The notes under the pieces: generated by a model
Told to the model about the DNA's origin: nothing
What the model saw: the letters and a program-made list of their open reading frames with translations, nothing else
Databases searched by the model: none
Shown here: in pieces, positions 16,583 through 27,035 of the stretch
Position numbering within the stretch: position 1 is the first letter of the stretch
Layout: every line of letters begins with the position of its first letter
Program-made: the position numbers and the translations under genes
DNA from: JBGSYJ01 sp041748075
GTDB lineage: Bacteria; Acidobacteriota; Thermoanaerobaculia; Gp7-AA8
Direction of reading: 5' to 3'
DNA length: 45,229 nt
Assembly: GCA_041748075.1 (NCBI GenBank)
Contig: JBGTDX010000032.1
Coordinates: 1 to 45,229 of the forward strand

Positions 16583-17222
16583 CGCGGTCTGCCTCCTCAT
16601 TGCTCACGACGTCAGTGCTGTCGTGTTTCTCCATCGCCGGCCGGTATGGAAAGAATGGCTGAAGCAGCTTCGTCGCAACAACGGCTGCGATCGATCCGAT
16701 GGTGGTGGCCAGCAGTGTCGACCCGATGATCACCGTCGGCTCTGTCGACCCGGCAGCCGCCATTACGGCGATGGTTGTGGCGGGGATGAGCTGAATCGCC
16801 GCGGTGTTGATCGCCATGAACATGACCATGGCGTTCGAAGCGGTCTCCTTCTCCGGGTTGATTGTCTGAAGCTCCTCCATCGCCTTGATACCGAGAGGGG
16901 TCGCGGCGTTGGACAGACCGAGCATGTTTGCGGAGATGTTCATGATCATCGCGCCCATGGCGGGATGATCGCGTGGAACCTCGGGGAAGATCAGCCTGGT
17001 GATTGGTGCGATAACACGCGCAAGGATCGCAATGAGTCCTGCTTTCTCCGCGATCTTCATGATCCCGAGCCAGAGGGCCATGATTCCCACGAGCCCGATG
17101 GAGATCTCGACGGCAGTTCTGGCCGAGCTGATCGCGCCGTCAGTGACTTCTGCGGCCGTACCTTTGAATGCGGCGACGACCAGCGCTGCAGCCATCAGGG
17201 CGAACCAGATGTAGTTCAGCAT
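16575..17222 (-). CDS. spmA: SpmA-like membrane protein (nucleoside-recognition/Gate domain)
   Basis: A 215-residue multi-pass membrane protein of the spore maturation protein A family. Family marks are MLNYIWFALM at the start, VGIMALWLGIMKIAEKAGLI, MIMNISANMLGLSNAATPLG and NTAAIQLIPATTIA. It is the usual partner of SpmB and precedes it with an 8-base overlap. The ATG at 17222 has AGGAG five to six bases upstream. Nothing else in the window suggests sporulation, so an envelope or transport role is more likely than a spore role. Confidence 0.92.
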   Translation of the reverse strand: MLNYIWFALMAAALVVAAFKGTAAEVTDGAISSARTAVEISIGLVGIMALWLGIMKIAEKAGLIAILARVIAPITRLIFPEVPRDHPAMGAMIMNISANMLGLSNAATPLGIKAMEELQTINPEKETASNAMVMFMAINTAAIQLIPATTIAVMAAAGSTEPTVIIGSTLLATTIGSIAAVVATKLLQPFFPYRPAMEKHDSTDVVSNEEADRDA

Positions 17223-17294
17223 GTTTTCTCCTGCGAGAGAGTGTGGAACCGGTAAATGTCAGGATGGTTATTGTGGCAAGGAATGAACCATCGT

Positions 17295-17307
17295 GTCATC
17301 TTGAGCG
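17295..17307. repeat. Intergenic repeat core, copy 4
   Basis: GTCATCTTGAGCG matches the GTCATNNTGAGCG core seen at 4085, 7648 and 9516. It lies in the 146-base gap between spmA and the era 3' end. The rest of the copy is not conserved. Confidence 0.35.
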
Positions 17308-17368
17308 GGCAAATTGATTGCTCACCGGGTGTGGCGAACAAAAACCGAGTTCGTCAGACCTGGCCGAA

Positions 17369-18322
17369 TCACTCGCTGCCGCGAAGGGGCCAGTCCAGCT
17401 CTCCGAGAAAGCGCTCGTCCTCGCGCCACTGCTCATGCACTGCGATGTGGATATCGAGAAATACCTTCGTCCCAAGGATCGCTTCGATCTCCTGCCGTGC
17501 TTCGGTACCGATCCGTTTGACCATGTCGCCGCCCTTGCCGATGACGATCGGTTTCTGCGACTCACGCTCAACGAAGATCGACGCGTAGATCTTGATCAGT
17601 CCCGTCTCTTCATCTTCTTCCCAGCGTTCGATCGCGACCGCCGTCGTGTAAGGAAGTTCCTGCGACGTGTGGTGAAGCAGCTTCTCCCGAATGAGCTCCG
17701 CCGCGAAAAAACGCTCCGGCTGCGTAGTGTAGTCATCCTGAGGGTAGCGGGCTTCGCCCTCTGGAAGTTTGCTGAACAGAAGGCTTTTGAGGATGTCGAC
17801 ACCGTCGCCCGTGGACGCCGATATCGGAACGATGTCCTGGAACAGATTCATTTCACCGTACTTCTGAAGAACCGGCAGAAGCTTTTCCTTCTTCAACAGA
17901 TCAATTTTGTTGAGGATGGCGATGCGGAGCGTCTCATGATCTTCGCTGTTCCGGAGCATCTGAACGACGAACTCATCGCCGTGTCCGAACTCCTGTGAGA
18001 CATCGATCACGGCGCAGACGACGTCGGATTCGGTGATTGCGGATCTGACGTGCTCCATCATCCGCATATTCATTCTGTGCAACGGTTTGTGAATGCCGGG
18101 CGTATCGAGAAAAGCGATCTGTCCCCGTGGCTCGTTCAGAATCCCTACGATTCGGTTGCGCGTGGTCTGCGGCTTGTTCGAGACGATCGAGATCTTTTGC
18201 TCGAGCATGTGGTTCAGAAGAGTCGACTTTCCCGCATTCGGCCGGCCGACCAGAGCGACGACTCCGAACTTCGTCGTGCCGGGGTCGCTCGCCGGGGCTT
18301 CCTCATCGTAATCATTACTCAC
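17369..18322 (-). CDS. era: GTPase Era
   Basis: Ribosome-assembly GTPase that binds the 3' end of 16S rRNA. The 317-residue protein shows G1 (GRPNAGKST), the switch region with KPQTTRNRIVGI, G3 (DTPG), G4 (NKID) and G5 (SAS), then a C-terminal KH domain with VIGKGGDMVKRIG. The GTG at 18322 is chosen because GAGGAG lies 8 bases upstream and the overlap with the corC-like gene is then 8 bases. An ATG at 18355 would overlap by 41 bases and add a non-family extension. Pairing with a CorC/HlyC-type gene is common in bacteria. Confidence 0.95.
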   Translation of the reverse strand: MSNDYDEEAPASDPGTTKFGVVALVGRPNAGKSTLLNHMLEQKISIVSNKPQTTRNRIVGILNEPRGQIAFLDTPGIHKPLHRMNMRMMEHVRSAITESDVVCAVIDVSQEFGHGDEFVVQMLRNSEDHETLRIAILNKIDLLKKEKLLPVLQKYGEMNLFQDIVPISASTGDGVDILKSLLFSKLPEGEARYPQDDYTTQPERFFAAELIREKLLHHTSQELPYTTAVAIERWEEDEETGLIKIYASIFVERESQKPIVIGKGGDMVKRIGTEARQEIEAILGTKVFLDIHIAVHEQWREDERFLGELDWPLRGSE

Positions 18323-19601
18323 TGCGCCGGCTCCTCTTCTGACTGGTATCGGCATCGAAGTCCGGGTCGCGGCTCACCAGAACGCTGTAGATGCGCTTTC
18401 TGTCCGCCTGCTTGACTTCAAAAACCAGTCCATACTTAGCGAGCGTCTCGCCTATCTTGGGCACCCTTCCAAGGTGTGTGAAGATGAGTCCTGCAACGGT
18501 TTCGTAGTCGTCTCCCGTGGCATCCACGTCGAAAAGCTCGTCGAGTCGCTCCACCCGCACCATACCGCTCACCAGATAGACCTCCTGGCTCAGGGTCGTG
18601 ATCGACTCCTCGTCGTCTTCGTGCTCGTCGGCGATCTCGCCCACGATCTCTTCGATGACGTCTTCGATCGTGATCAGTCCCGCCGTTCCACCGTATTCGT
18701 CCATCACGATCGCAATCTGCAGATGTTCCTTCTGAAACTCTCCGAGCAGCTCCGAGACCTTCTTCGACTCCGCTACGAAGTAGGCCGGGCGTACGAGCTC
18801 GGAAACCGGTTTCAGCTGCTGCTGGACGAGCGCGTCGAAAACGTCCTTGACATGAACAATTCCGAGGATCTTGTCGAGACTCTGTTCGTAGACCGGGATT
18901 CGCGAGTACTTCGATTCGTTGAAGAGCACGGCCAGCTCGTCGAGCGATCGGGAGATATCGAATCCCAGGATGTCGATCCTGGGAGTCATGAGCTCGAAGG
19001 CGACCTTGTCTCCGAAGTCGACGATCGACTGGAGCAGTTTTCCCTCTCCCTTCTCGAGAATACCCTCTTCTTCCCCGACATCGATGTAGGCCTGAATCTG
19101 CTCTTCGCTCACTTCTTCTTCGTCAGGCTCCCTGTCCCGGTCTTCGATCGAGCGGTGGATCATGGCGCGGAGCGGAAAGGCAATGGGCCAGAGAAAGAGG
19201 TAGATCGCAGAGGAAGCGCTGAACAGCGGCTTGAAGAGACGCTCGGCGAGGTCGTCCGAAAGCATGGAGAACACCATTTTCCAGGCCACGATGGCGACCG
19301 TCCAGATCAAAAAGGAACTCCAGACCGCGCTGAACGGACCGTAGTGCCAGAGCGCGGTGATCGTCGAGCCCAGCCCGGCTGCCAGAAATACCTGGAGCAG
19401 CGCTCCCGTGATGGGATTCGCGTCCTGCAGGTTCAGCCGGTACCACGACGCAGGTCCGTTCGATGCCGACGTGGTAACTCGACGGAGGAACACAGGGCTC
19501 AGCCTCCAGAGCAGGTACCTGGTGGCGTCCAGTATGAAGAACAGGACGCAGCAGAGCACCGCGGCGAGGGCGGACAACGAGATGGAGAGACTACTGCCCA
19601 T
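18315..19601 (-). CDS. CorC/HlyC-type CNNM-CBS membrane protein
   Basis: A 428-residue protein with an N-terminal membrane domain (about four segments, residues 5-165), a CBS-domain pair (about 200-325, including FELMTPRIDI, YSRIPVYEQSLDKILGIVHV and IVMDEYGGTAGLITIEDVIE) and a C-terminal CorC_HlyC domain (near 340-415). The family is linked to magnesium or cobalt efflux; older names call it haemolysin, which is not supported here. CBS domains usually bind adenine nucleotides such as ATP. It overlaps era, which follows it. The ATG at 19601 starts directly before the first membrane segment. Confidence 0.9.
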   Translation of the reverse strand: MGSSLSISLSALAAVLCCVLFFILDATRYLLWRLSPVFLRRVTTSASNGPASWYRLNLQDANPITGALLQVFLAAGLGSTITALWHYGPFSAVWSSFLIWTVAIVAWKMVFSMLSDDLAERLFKPLFSASSAIYLFLWPIAFPLRAMIHRSIEDRDREPDEEEVSEEQIQAYIDVGEEEGILEKGEGKLLQSIVDFGDKVAFELMTPRIDILGFDISRSLDELAVLFNESKYSRIPVYEQSLDKILGIVHVKDVFDALVQQQLKPVSELVRPAYFVAESKKVSELLGEFQKEHLQIAIVMDEYGGTAGLITIEDVIEEIVGEIADEHEDDEESITTLSQEVYLVSGMVRVERLDELFDVDATGDDYETVAGLIFTHLGRVPKIGETLAKYGLVFEVKQADRKRIYSVLVSRDPDFDADTSQKRSRRSE

Positions 19602-19726
19602 GTCGCGAGATGGACGCGAGTGATTCCACGGGTGCGGTCTTGTCGTCCTGACAGCGTTGTGTGATCGAGCTCATCGAGTGTGCAAAAACGGCTCTTATGG
19701 TACCAGTTTGCCCGCCCTGGCCGGAG

Positions 19727-20185
19727 TCACGAGAAGAAAACCGCGACGATTGCCGCAAAGATCGTCACCCTGAACACCCCGCCGGCCATACAGTGAAGCC
19801 GGTCAAACCGCTCCGGATCCCCGCTCCTCGCATCCGCAATCGCTTTTTCGAGAAACAGAATCTCCCAGGCCACTCCGGCGGCCATCACCGAGATCGCTCC
19901 CCAACGTATCAGAATCCAGAGCCCCTTGTTTCCGGCAGTCGCATCCCCTTCCCAGACCAGAAACCGGACGGCGGCCGCTGCAATGATGAGCACGACGGCC
20001 ACAGCTCGAACCCTGGCGTACTTCCGGAGGATGCCTCCGAACATCTCGCCAGCCGCGGGCCGTGAGTCCATGCCCCGGAACAGCGAAGGCGCCACGATCG
20101 CCCCCAAAACGATTCCGCCGCCGATCCAGAGTGCCAGACCGAGATTCCAGGCGAGCGACACTCCCATGTAGCCCCAGTTCGGCAT
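19727..20185 (-). CDS. DUF4149-like membrane protein
   Basis: A 152-residue protein with four predicted membrane segments. LALWIGGGIVLGAIVAPSLF and the following charged loop resemble DUF4149 (TMEM205-like) proteins, whose function is unknown. The ATG at 20185 lies seven bases after a TACAAT box (20198-20193), so the mRNA may have almost no leader. The ATG at 20167 is an alternative with a TGGGG stretch upstream. It diverges from the secreted coiled-coil gene. Confidence 0.75.
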   Translation of the reverse strand: MPNWGYMGVSLAWNLGLALWIGGGIVLGAIVAPSLFRGMDSRPAAGEMFGGILRKYARVRAVAVVLIIAAAAVRFLVWEGDATAGNKGLWILIRWGAISVMAAGVAWEILFLEKAIADARSGDPERFDRLHCMAGGVFRVTIFAAIVAVFFS

Positions 20186-20192
20186 TGGGCGT

Positions 20193-20223
20193 ATTGTATA
20201 GCTAGGAAGGTTGGATCCTTCCT
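20193..20223. promoter_or_regulatory. Divergent promoter-like region with a 7-base inverted repeat
   Basis: On the minus strand TACAAT (20198-20193) fits a -10 box for the DUF4149-like gene. On the plus strand TATAGC (20197-20202) is a weaker candidate for the coiled-coil gene. AGGAAGG (20204-20210) and CCTTCCT (20217-20223) form a perfect 7-base inverted repeat with a 6-base spacer, suitable as a small hairpin or operator. No good -35 box was found for either direction. Confidence 0.3.
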
Positions 20224-20233
20224 GCCCGACACC

Positions 20234-20911
20234 ATGCTCATACCTTCACTGATCTTCGCGATTGCTGCTGCGGCGCCCTGCTCGCAGACCCTGACGCTGC
20301 GAACCGGCCACGAGATCGTCGCCTGTGGTCCCGTGCAGACGACCGGGTCACAGACGATTTTCAACGGCGAGGATGGAAAACTCTATTCGCTCCCGTCTGA
20401 CGAGATTGCGGAGATCCGAAGCGGTTCGAGCGTCGATGCAGATCCCTCCGGCGCATCCGGTGACCTCGCGGGCGTGAACCGTCCTCTGAGCGTCTCAGAG
20501 ACCGAGAAGGCCCGTCTGCTCGCTCACCTGGCCCGGAGTCGCGGTGTCCCGAGGGCTGCCCCTCCTCCGCTTCCCGAACCTCCTCCCTCCGATCGAGAGA
20601 TCGACGTGTCGGGGGCGAGCGATGAACGCTTCTGGCGGGAGCGATCCCGAGCTGTCGACGAACGGGTGCGCCAGGCTCGCGAGGAACTCGATCTCCTGTT
20701 GCGCCGCGAGCGGAAGCTCGAGAGCGAGCTCCTCGGCCTCAGAGCCCTGGGATTCAAGGACCACCAGTTCAGCTATCAGATTCTGCAGTTACAGTTCACG
20801 CGGGACTCGAAGGACCGCGCGCGCCTGGAGATCGTTCGCGCCGAGCGGGAGCAGCTCCAGTTCCGCGAAGACGCCCGGAAGGAAGGGATTCTGCCGGGCT
20901 GGCTTCGTTGA
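20234..20911 (+). CDS. Secreted protein with small N-terminal beta region and coiled coil
   Basis: A 225-residue protein I do not recognise. It has a short signal peptide (MLIPSLIFAIAAAAPCSQ; a Cys near the cleavage site leaves a lipoprotein possible). A small beta-rich region follows (LTLRTGHEIVACG, then a GEDGKLYSLPSDEIAEI end), a Pro-rich linker (near 105-118, APPPLPEPPPSD), and a long charged helix (about 130-220) rich in Arg and Glu that should form a coiled coil. The N-terminal pattern resembles that of the secreted protein at 32640. It ends 98 bases from the def 3' end, facing it. Confidence 0.72.
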   Translation: MLIPSLIFAIAAAAPCSQTLTLRTGHEIVACGPVQTTGSQTIFNGEDGKLYSLPSDEIAEIRSGSSVDADPSGASGDLAGVNRPLSVSETEKARLLAHLARSRGVPRAAPPPLPEPPPSDREIDVSGASDERFWRERSRAVDERVRQAREELDLLLRRERKLESELLGLRALGFKDHQFSYQILQLQFTRDSKDRARLEIVRAEREQLQFREDARKEGILPGWLR

Positions 20912-20993
20912 TTGCGGATCCGGGATCGCCCGCCCGTCCATGGGCTTTTTCGAAATCGCTCAACAAAACGCGAGCGAAGCAAAGTCCGCAATC
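20910..20993. repeat. Nested inverted repeats between convergent genes, possible bidirectional terminator
   Basis: GATTGCGGA (20910-20918) and TCCGCAATC (20985-20993) are perfect 9-base inverted arms. Inside them GCCC (20932-20935) pairs with GGGC (20942-20945), followed by TTTTT (20946-20950), and TCGCTC (20956-20961) pairs with GAGCGA (20972-20977). The first inner hairpin plus T-run resembles a weak intrinsic terminator for the plus-strand gene. The outer arms could form a three-way structure. Confidence 0.45.
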
Positions 20994-21009
20994 TCAAACC
21001 GGAAGCCTT

Positions 21010-21522
21010 CTACCAGCCGCCGAGCCGGATCACTTTCTGAATCCGCTTGAGGATCCGTTCCTTCTTGAGCCCGCGCAGGTAATCGATGAACAGGGCTCCG
21101 TTCAGGTGATCGATCTCATGGCAGACGGCCCGCGCCATCAGGCCCTCCGCTTCCATCTCCTGCTCATTCCCCTCGCGGTCGAGGTACTTCACGCGAAGCC
21201 ATTCGGGACGTGTGACGAGCTCGACGAAGTCGGGGATCGAGAGGCAGCCTTCCTCTTCTGTAATCTCCCCTTCCGTCTCGACGATCTCGGGATTGATAAA
21301 GACGTGGAGTTGCGCCGGATCCTCGCCGACACTAAGGTCGATGAGCATCAGGCGCTTTGATACGCCGACCTGATTTGCCGCAAGGCCGACGCCCGGGGCT
21401 GCGTACATCGTGTCGACCATGTCGTCGATGAGTACATGCAGCTCGGGCGTGATCTCCGTAACCTCCGTGGCGCGCTCCCTCAGGACGGGATCACCATACT
21501 TGCAGATTGGAAGGACGGCCAT
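21010..21522 (-). CDS. def: Peptide deformylase
   Basis: Removes the formyl group from the N-terminal Met of new proteins, using a metal ion. The 170-residue length is standard. All three active-site motifs are present: GVGLAANQVG, EGCLSIP with the metal-binding Cys, and HEIDHLNG with both His ligands and the catalytic Glu. It is the last gene of the minus-strand run that begins at lon, 18 bases after cpoB. Confidence 0.97.
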   Translation of the reverse strand: MAVLPICKYGDPVLRERATEVTEITPELHVLIDDMVDTMYAAPGVGLAANQVGVSKRLMLIDLSVGEDPAQLHVFINPEIVETEGEITEEEGCLSIPDFVELVTRPEWLRVKYLDREGNEQEMEAEGLMARAVCHEIDHLNGALFIDYLRGLKKERILKRIQKVIRLGGW

Positions 21523-21540
21523 GCAAACTCCTTGTCGCGC

Positions 21541-22257
21541 TCAGTAGCGGAGACGCTTGATTTCAGCTTTGGCGGCATTCGCGGCCGTGGAATACGGATA
21601 CCGGTTAATGAGACCCTCCAGCGTCCGCTGCGCGAGAGCCAGATCTCCGAGTTTCGCCTGCGCCAGTCCCAGCTGGAGAACCGCGTCGGGAGCCTTGTTC
21701 TGGTTCGAGTAATCAGTCTCGATGCGCCGGTACTGTTCAATCGCCTCGCGGTACCGTCCTGAAACGAAGTAGGTTTCCCCGATCCAGTACAACGCGTTAT
21801 CTGCGAGCTCGCCGTTGGGGTCGGCGTCGAAGACCTGCTGAAAGAGTTCGCGCGAATCGTTGATCTGCCCTTTTCCGAAAAGTACGAGAGCATCACGATA
21901 GCGGTCGGGTGCCGAAGTCGCCGACAGGGCCGGACGTGTCTGCTGAGTGGGCGGTGTGGGCACACGCGCCTGCGTTTGAGCAGGCTGCCGGACCGGCTGC
22001 CGGACCGGCTGAGGTTCCGCGGTCCCCCTCGCGGCCTGCCGGACCTCCGGCTCGCCCGATTCCATTTTCTTGATCCTTGCGTTGAGTACCTCGACCTGGT
22101 CGATCAGCTCCGACACGAGGACCTGCAGCTCCGACACCCTGGGGTCGGTCGTGGGTACGGTGGCTACACGTGAAGGAATCGGCTCGTCGACGGTGTCGCG
22201 TGCCGTGCCGCAGCCCAACGCGGCAAGAAGCAACAAGGCAACTGCAGCGTTTCTCAT
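21541..22257 (-). CDS. cpoB: CpoB/YbgF-like TPR lipoprotein
   Basis: A 238-residue periplasmic protein with a lipoprotein signal (LLLAALGCG), a short coiled coil (about 40-67, VSELQVLVSELIDQVEVLNA), a Pro/Gln-rich linker (about 75-110) and three TPR-like repeats at the C-terminus (ALYWIGETYFVSGRYREAIE; APDAVLQLGLAQAKLGD). In E. coli CpoB links the Tol system with murein synthesis during division; there it is not lipidated, so the Cys here is a difference. Its ATG overlaps the bamD stop as ATGA. The symbol is given by family. Confidence 0.85.
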   Translation of the reverse strand: MRNAAVALLLLAALGCGTARDTVDEPIPSRVATVPTTDPRVSELQVLVSELIDQVEVLNARIKKMESGEPEVRQAARGTAEPQPVRQPVRQPAQTQARVPTPPTQQTRPALSATSAPDRYRDALVLFGKGQINDSRELFQQVFDADPNGELADNALYWIGETYFVSGRYREAIEQYRRIETDYSNQNKAPDAVLQLGLAQAKLGDLALAQRTLEGLINRYPYSTAANAAKAEIKRLRY

Positions 22258-23054
22258 GCCTGTGAGTCCTGCAGCCTTTCTTTCGCGCGATTGGCAAAAT
22301 CACTCTCGGGGAATTCGGCGACGACGCGTTCGAAGTAAAGCCGCGCCTCCCCGTTCCTTCCGAGCGACTCGAGCGCACGGCCGAGGTCGTAGAAGGTCGC
22401 GTCCCGCTCGGCGTAGCCGGGATACGTGTCGACAATTCCATTCAGCCTGGAGATGGCAGCCTCGAAGTTGCGCCGCTGCATGTAGAAGCGGGCGACGATG
22501 TGCTCGTGCTTTGCCAGGCGATCCAGCGCCAGCTGAAGCCTCTCCTCGGCTTCCGGCCGGTGCTTGCTGTTCGGATAGGCTGCCAGCATGTCGCGAAACC
22601 TCTCGACCGCTTCCCGTGTCTTGGTCTGGTCCCTGTCGGGACGTTCTATCTGTTCGAACGAGACGTTCGCGATCTGTAACATCGCGTAGTCGGCAAATTC
22701 GCTTCCAGGATACCGGTTGATGAAGTCGCGGTACTTGTACTGGGCCTCGACGAGGTTCAACAGTCCGCGCTGGCCGAAATAGGTATCCGCAACCCGCAGA
22801 AGGCTTCGCCGTCCGAGCGGATCGTTCGGGTAGTTCTCGTAGACGTGGGTATAGAACTTGCGGGCTCGCTGAAATTTCTTCGTCTCGTACAGGGCCTCTC
22901 CGCGCTCGAAGGCCTCCTCTTTGGAAAGGTTTACCAGTTCCGGATCCACTACCGGGACGTAGTCGCCCCGTCCCCCACGGCAGCTTGCAAAGGCCAGCAC
23001 CAGGGTCAGAACCGTCATCGCAATCAGGTAACGTCTCAACATTCCTCCGTTCAC
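22254..23054 (-). CDS. bamD: Outer-membrane assembly lipoprotein BamD
   Basis: A TPR lipoprotein of the Bam complex, which inserts beta-barrels into the outer membrane. It has 266 residues with a lipoprotein signal ending LVLAFASC and five TPR-like repeats (YETKKFQRARKFYTHVYENY; YRDFINRYPGSEFADYA; FRDMLAAYPNSKHRPEAEE). The GTG at 23054 overlaps the rpe stop as GTGA; an ATG at 23042 is an alternative and gives a tidier signal peptide. Neither has a well-spaced Shine-Dalgarno, so coupling to rpe translation is likely. The repeat pattern is typical of YfiO/BamD. Confidence 0.9.
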   Translation of the reverse strand: MNGGMLRRYLIAMTVLTLVLAFASCRGGRGDYVPVVDPELVNLSKEEAFERGEALYETKKFQRARKFYTHVYENYPNDPLGRRSLLRVADTYFGQRGLLNLVEAQYKYRDFINRYPGSEFADYAMLQIANVSFEQIERPDRDQTKTREAVERFRDMLAAYPNSKHRPEAEERLQLALDRLAKHEHIVARFYMQRRNFEAAISRLNGIVDTYPGYAERDATFYDLGRALESLGRNGEARLYFERVVAEFPESDFANRAKERLQDSQA

Positions 23055-23722
23055 GCCTCTGTAGACGTTGCAGCCACTCTCAACGTTCGAATGGCTTCAA
23101 CCCGATCGGGCAGGCCGAAAATTGCCGATCCGGCCACCAGAATGCTCGCTCCGGCCAGTACGACGGCCCGAGCCGTTCCTGGATCGATCCCCCCATCCAC
23201 CTCGATCGGCGTCCGCAGACCCCGGCTCTCGAGCATTCCCGCGATACGGCGAATCTTGTCCACGGCCGGACGGATGAACTTCTGACCGCCGAATCCGGGA
23301 TTCACCGACATGACCAGAATGTAGTCGCAGAACTCGATCGCGTCCGCAAGGAGGTCGGCGGATGTCGCGGGATTGATTGCGATGCCGGCGAGCGCGCCTC
23401 CCGCCCGGATCATGCTCAACGCACGCTCGAGATGTGGTTCAGTCTCGATGTGAATTGAGATCATATTTGCCCCGGCATCGAGGAAGCGGTCGATGTAGCG
23501 CTGGGGCTCGGCGATCATCAGATGGCAGTCAAACGGAAGGGAAGTCACCTTGCGGGCCGCGCTGACCAGGGCCGGACCGAACGTGATGTTCGGAACGAAG
23601 TGACCATCCATGACGTCGAGATGCACCAGATCTGCGCCTCCCTCTTCAATTTGACGCAGGTCGTTACCGAGATGGGCGAAGTCTGCCGAAAGAATGGATG
23701 GAGCTATCCGGATCTCGCTCAT
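23051..23722 (-). CDS. rpe: Ribulose-phosphate 3-epimerase
   Basis: Interconverts ribulose-5-phosphate and xylulose-5-phosphate in the pentose phosphate pathway. The 223-residue TIM barrel has the family start (IRIAPSILSADFAHLG), the metal-binding LVHLDVMDGHFVPNITFGP, DCHLMI, MSVNPGFGGQKF, and the phosphate-binding EVDGGI and GSAIF. Its ATG overlaps the stop of the PASTA gene as ATGA, and its own stop overlaps bamD. Confidence 0.97.
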   Translation of the reverse strand: MSEIRIAPSILSADFAHLGNDLRQIEEGGADLVHLDVMDGHFVPNITFGPALVSAARKVTSLPFDCHLMIAEPQRYIDRFLDAGANMISIHIETEPHLERALSMIRAGGALAGIAINPATSADLLADAIEFCDYILVMSVNPGFGGQKFIRPAVDKIRRIAGMLESRGLRTPIEVDGGIDPGTARAVVLAGASILVAGSAIFGLPDRVEAIRTLRVAATSTEA

Positions 23723-24455
23723 TGGGCCATGACTCCTTCCTCCTGCTGCCTTGTGACTACCAGCGTGATCGCGTCTCCAGCTCTCACGGGTGAGCCCGGC
23801 AGAGGAAACTGGCGGATGATCGTTCCGTCCTGAATTCCAGGATACGTCTCATAGCGGATATTCGTCACGGTGAGATTCCGAGCATCGAACGCGGACGTGA
23901 CCCGTGAAATCGATCGATTGATGACATCTGGCATGACATACGCCGGCGATGGGACTGCGAATCCCACGAGGAGGGATACGGGCGTCTGTCCTTCCACAAC
24001 GGTTTCGGCCGGAGGGTCTGAAGCGACAACTCCCGGACGGACACTGGGCATGTATGAGAGCGTTCCCATCTGAAGATTCCGTTGACTGAATCGAAGCAGG
24101 GCGGTCCGCGCCGACTCGCCGGTCAGATCCGGTACCCGGAGCACCAGAGGGCCCAGGCTCTGTCCAACGATGACCCGCGTGCCTCGTTTCACGTAGCTTC
24201 CAGGATCACGGTTCTGCCAGGCAACCGCGCCGAAGGGAACCTGGTCGGCATTTCGATCCATCCTGTTATCGACCTCGAGCATCAGGCCCGCGTCCGAGGC
24301 TTCGGCGCGAGCATCCGCAAGGGTCAGACCGATCAGATCGGGGGCGGGAATCGAACGGCCGCGAACGAAGAGACGGAACGAGAAGAAGGAACTGATCCCG
24401 AAGAGAACGATGAACAGAACCGCGAACAGAGAGGTGCTCAGACACCCGCGCATGC

Positions 24456-24459
<4 letters not shown>
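23719..24459 (-). CDS. Membrane-anchored protein with three PASTA domains and no kinase
   Basis: A 246-residue protein: short N-terminus, one membrane segment (about 9-30, STSLFAVLFIVLFGISSFF), then three PASTA domains at about 36-104, 108-170 and 174-240. Each has the P-D/V-hydrophobic start (PAPDLIGLTLADA, RVPDLTGESARTA, VMPDVINRSISRV) and ends in a strand with a VRAGD-like turn. PASTA domains are usually attached to Ser/Thr kinases or PBPs and bind murein or lipid II. Here they stand alone, so the protein may present murein cues to a partner encoded elsewhere or act as a scaffold. Both ends overlap the neighbours (lon, rpe) as ATGA. Confidence 0.9.
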
Positions 24460-26927
<2,468 letters not shown>

Positions 26928-26945
26928 CAGGTGTTCCGCACCGAG

Positions 26946-26951
26946 TTTATA
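26946..26951 (-). promoter_or_regulatory. Candidate -10 box for lon
   Basis: On the minus strand these bases read TATAAA, placed about 19 bases before the lon ATG. No convincing -35, sigma-32-type or CIRCE element was found in the 108-base gap shared with the divergent PHP gene. The nearby AT-rich block (26975-27000) may hold the PHP promoter, but I see no clear boxes. Confidence 0.3.
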
Positions 26952-27035
26952 CTGCGACAAAGCTCACGCGCGGGCATAAATATTGTAGAAAATACGTAAT
27001 TCCTCACGCAATCAGACTTCATCATTGCAAGATCG

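Noticed and set aside
18315..19601. Haemolysin
   Set aside because: The old family name for CorC/HlyC-type proteins is not evidence of a toxin; the domain order is CNNM-CBS-CorC_HlyC, which points to ion transport.
26928..27035. Heat-shock promoter or CIRCE element for lon
   Set aside because: No CIRCE inverted repeat or sigma-32-type boxes could be found; only a TATAAA box is visible.
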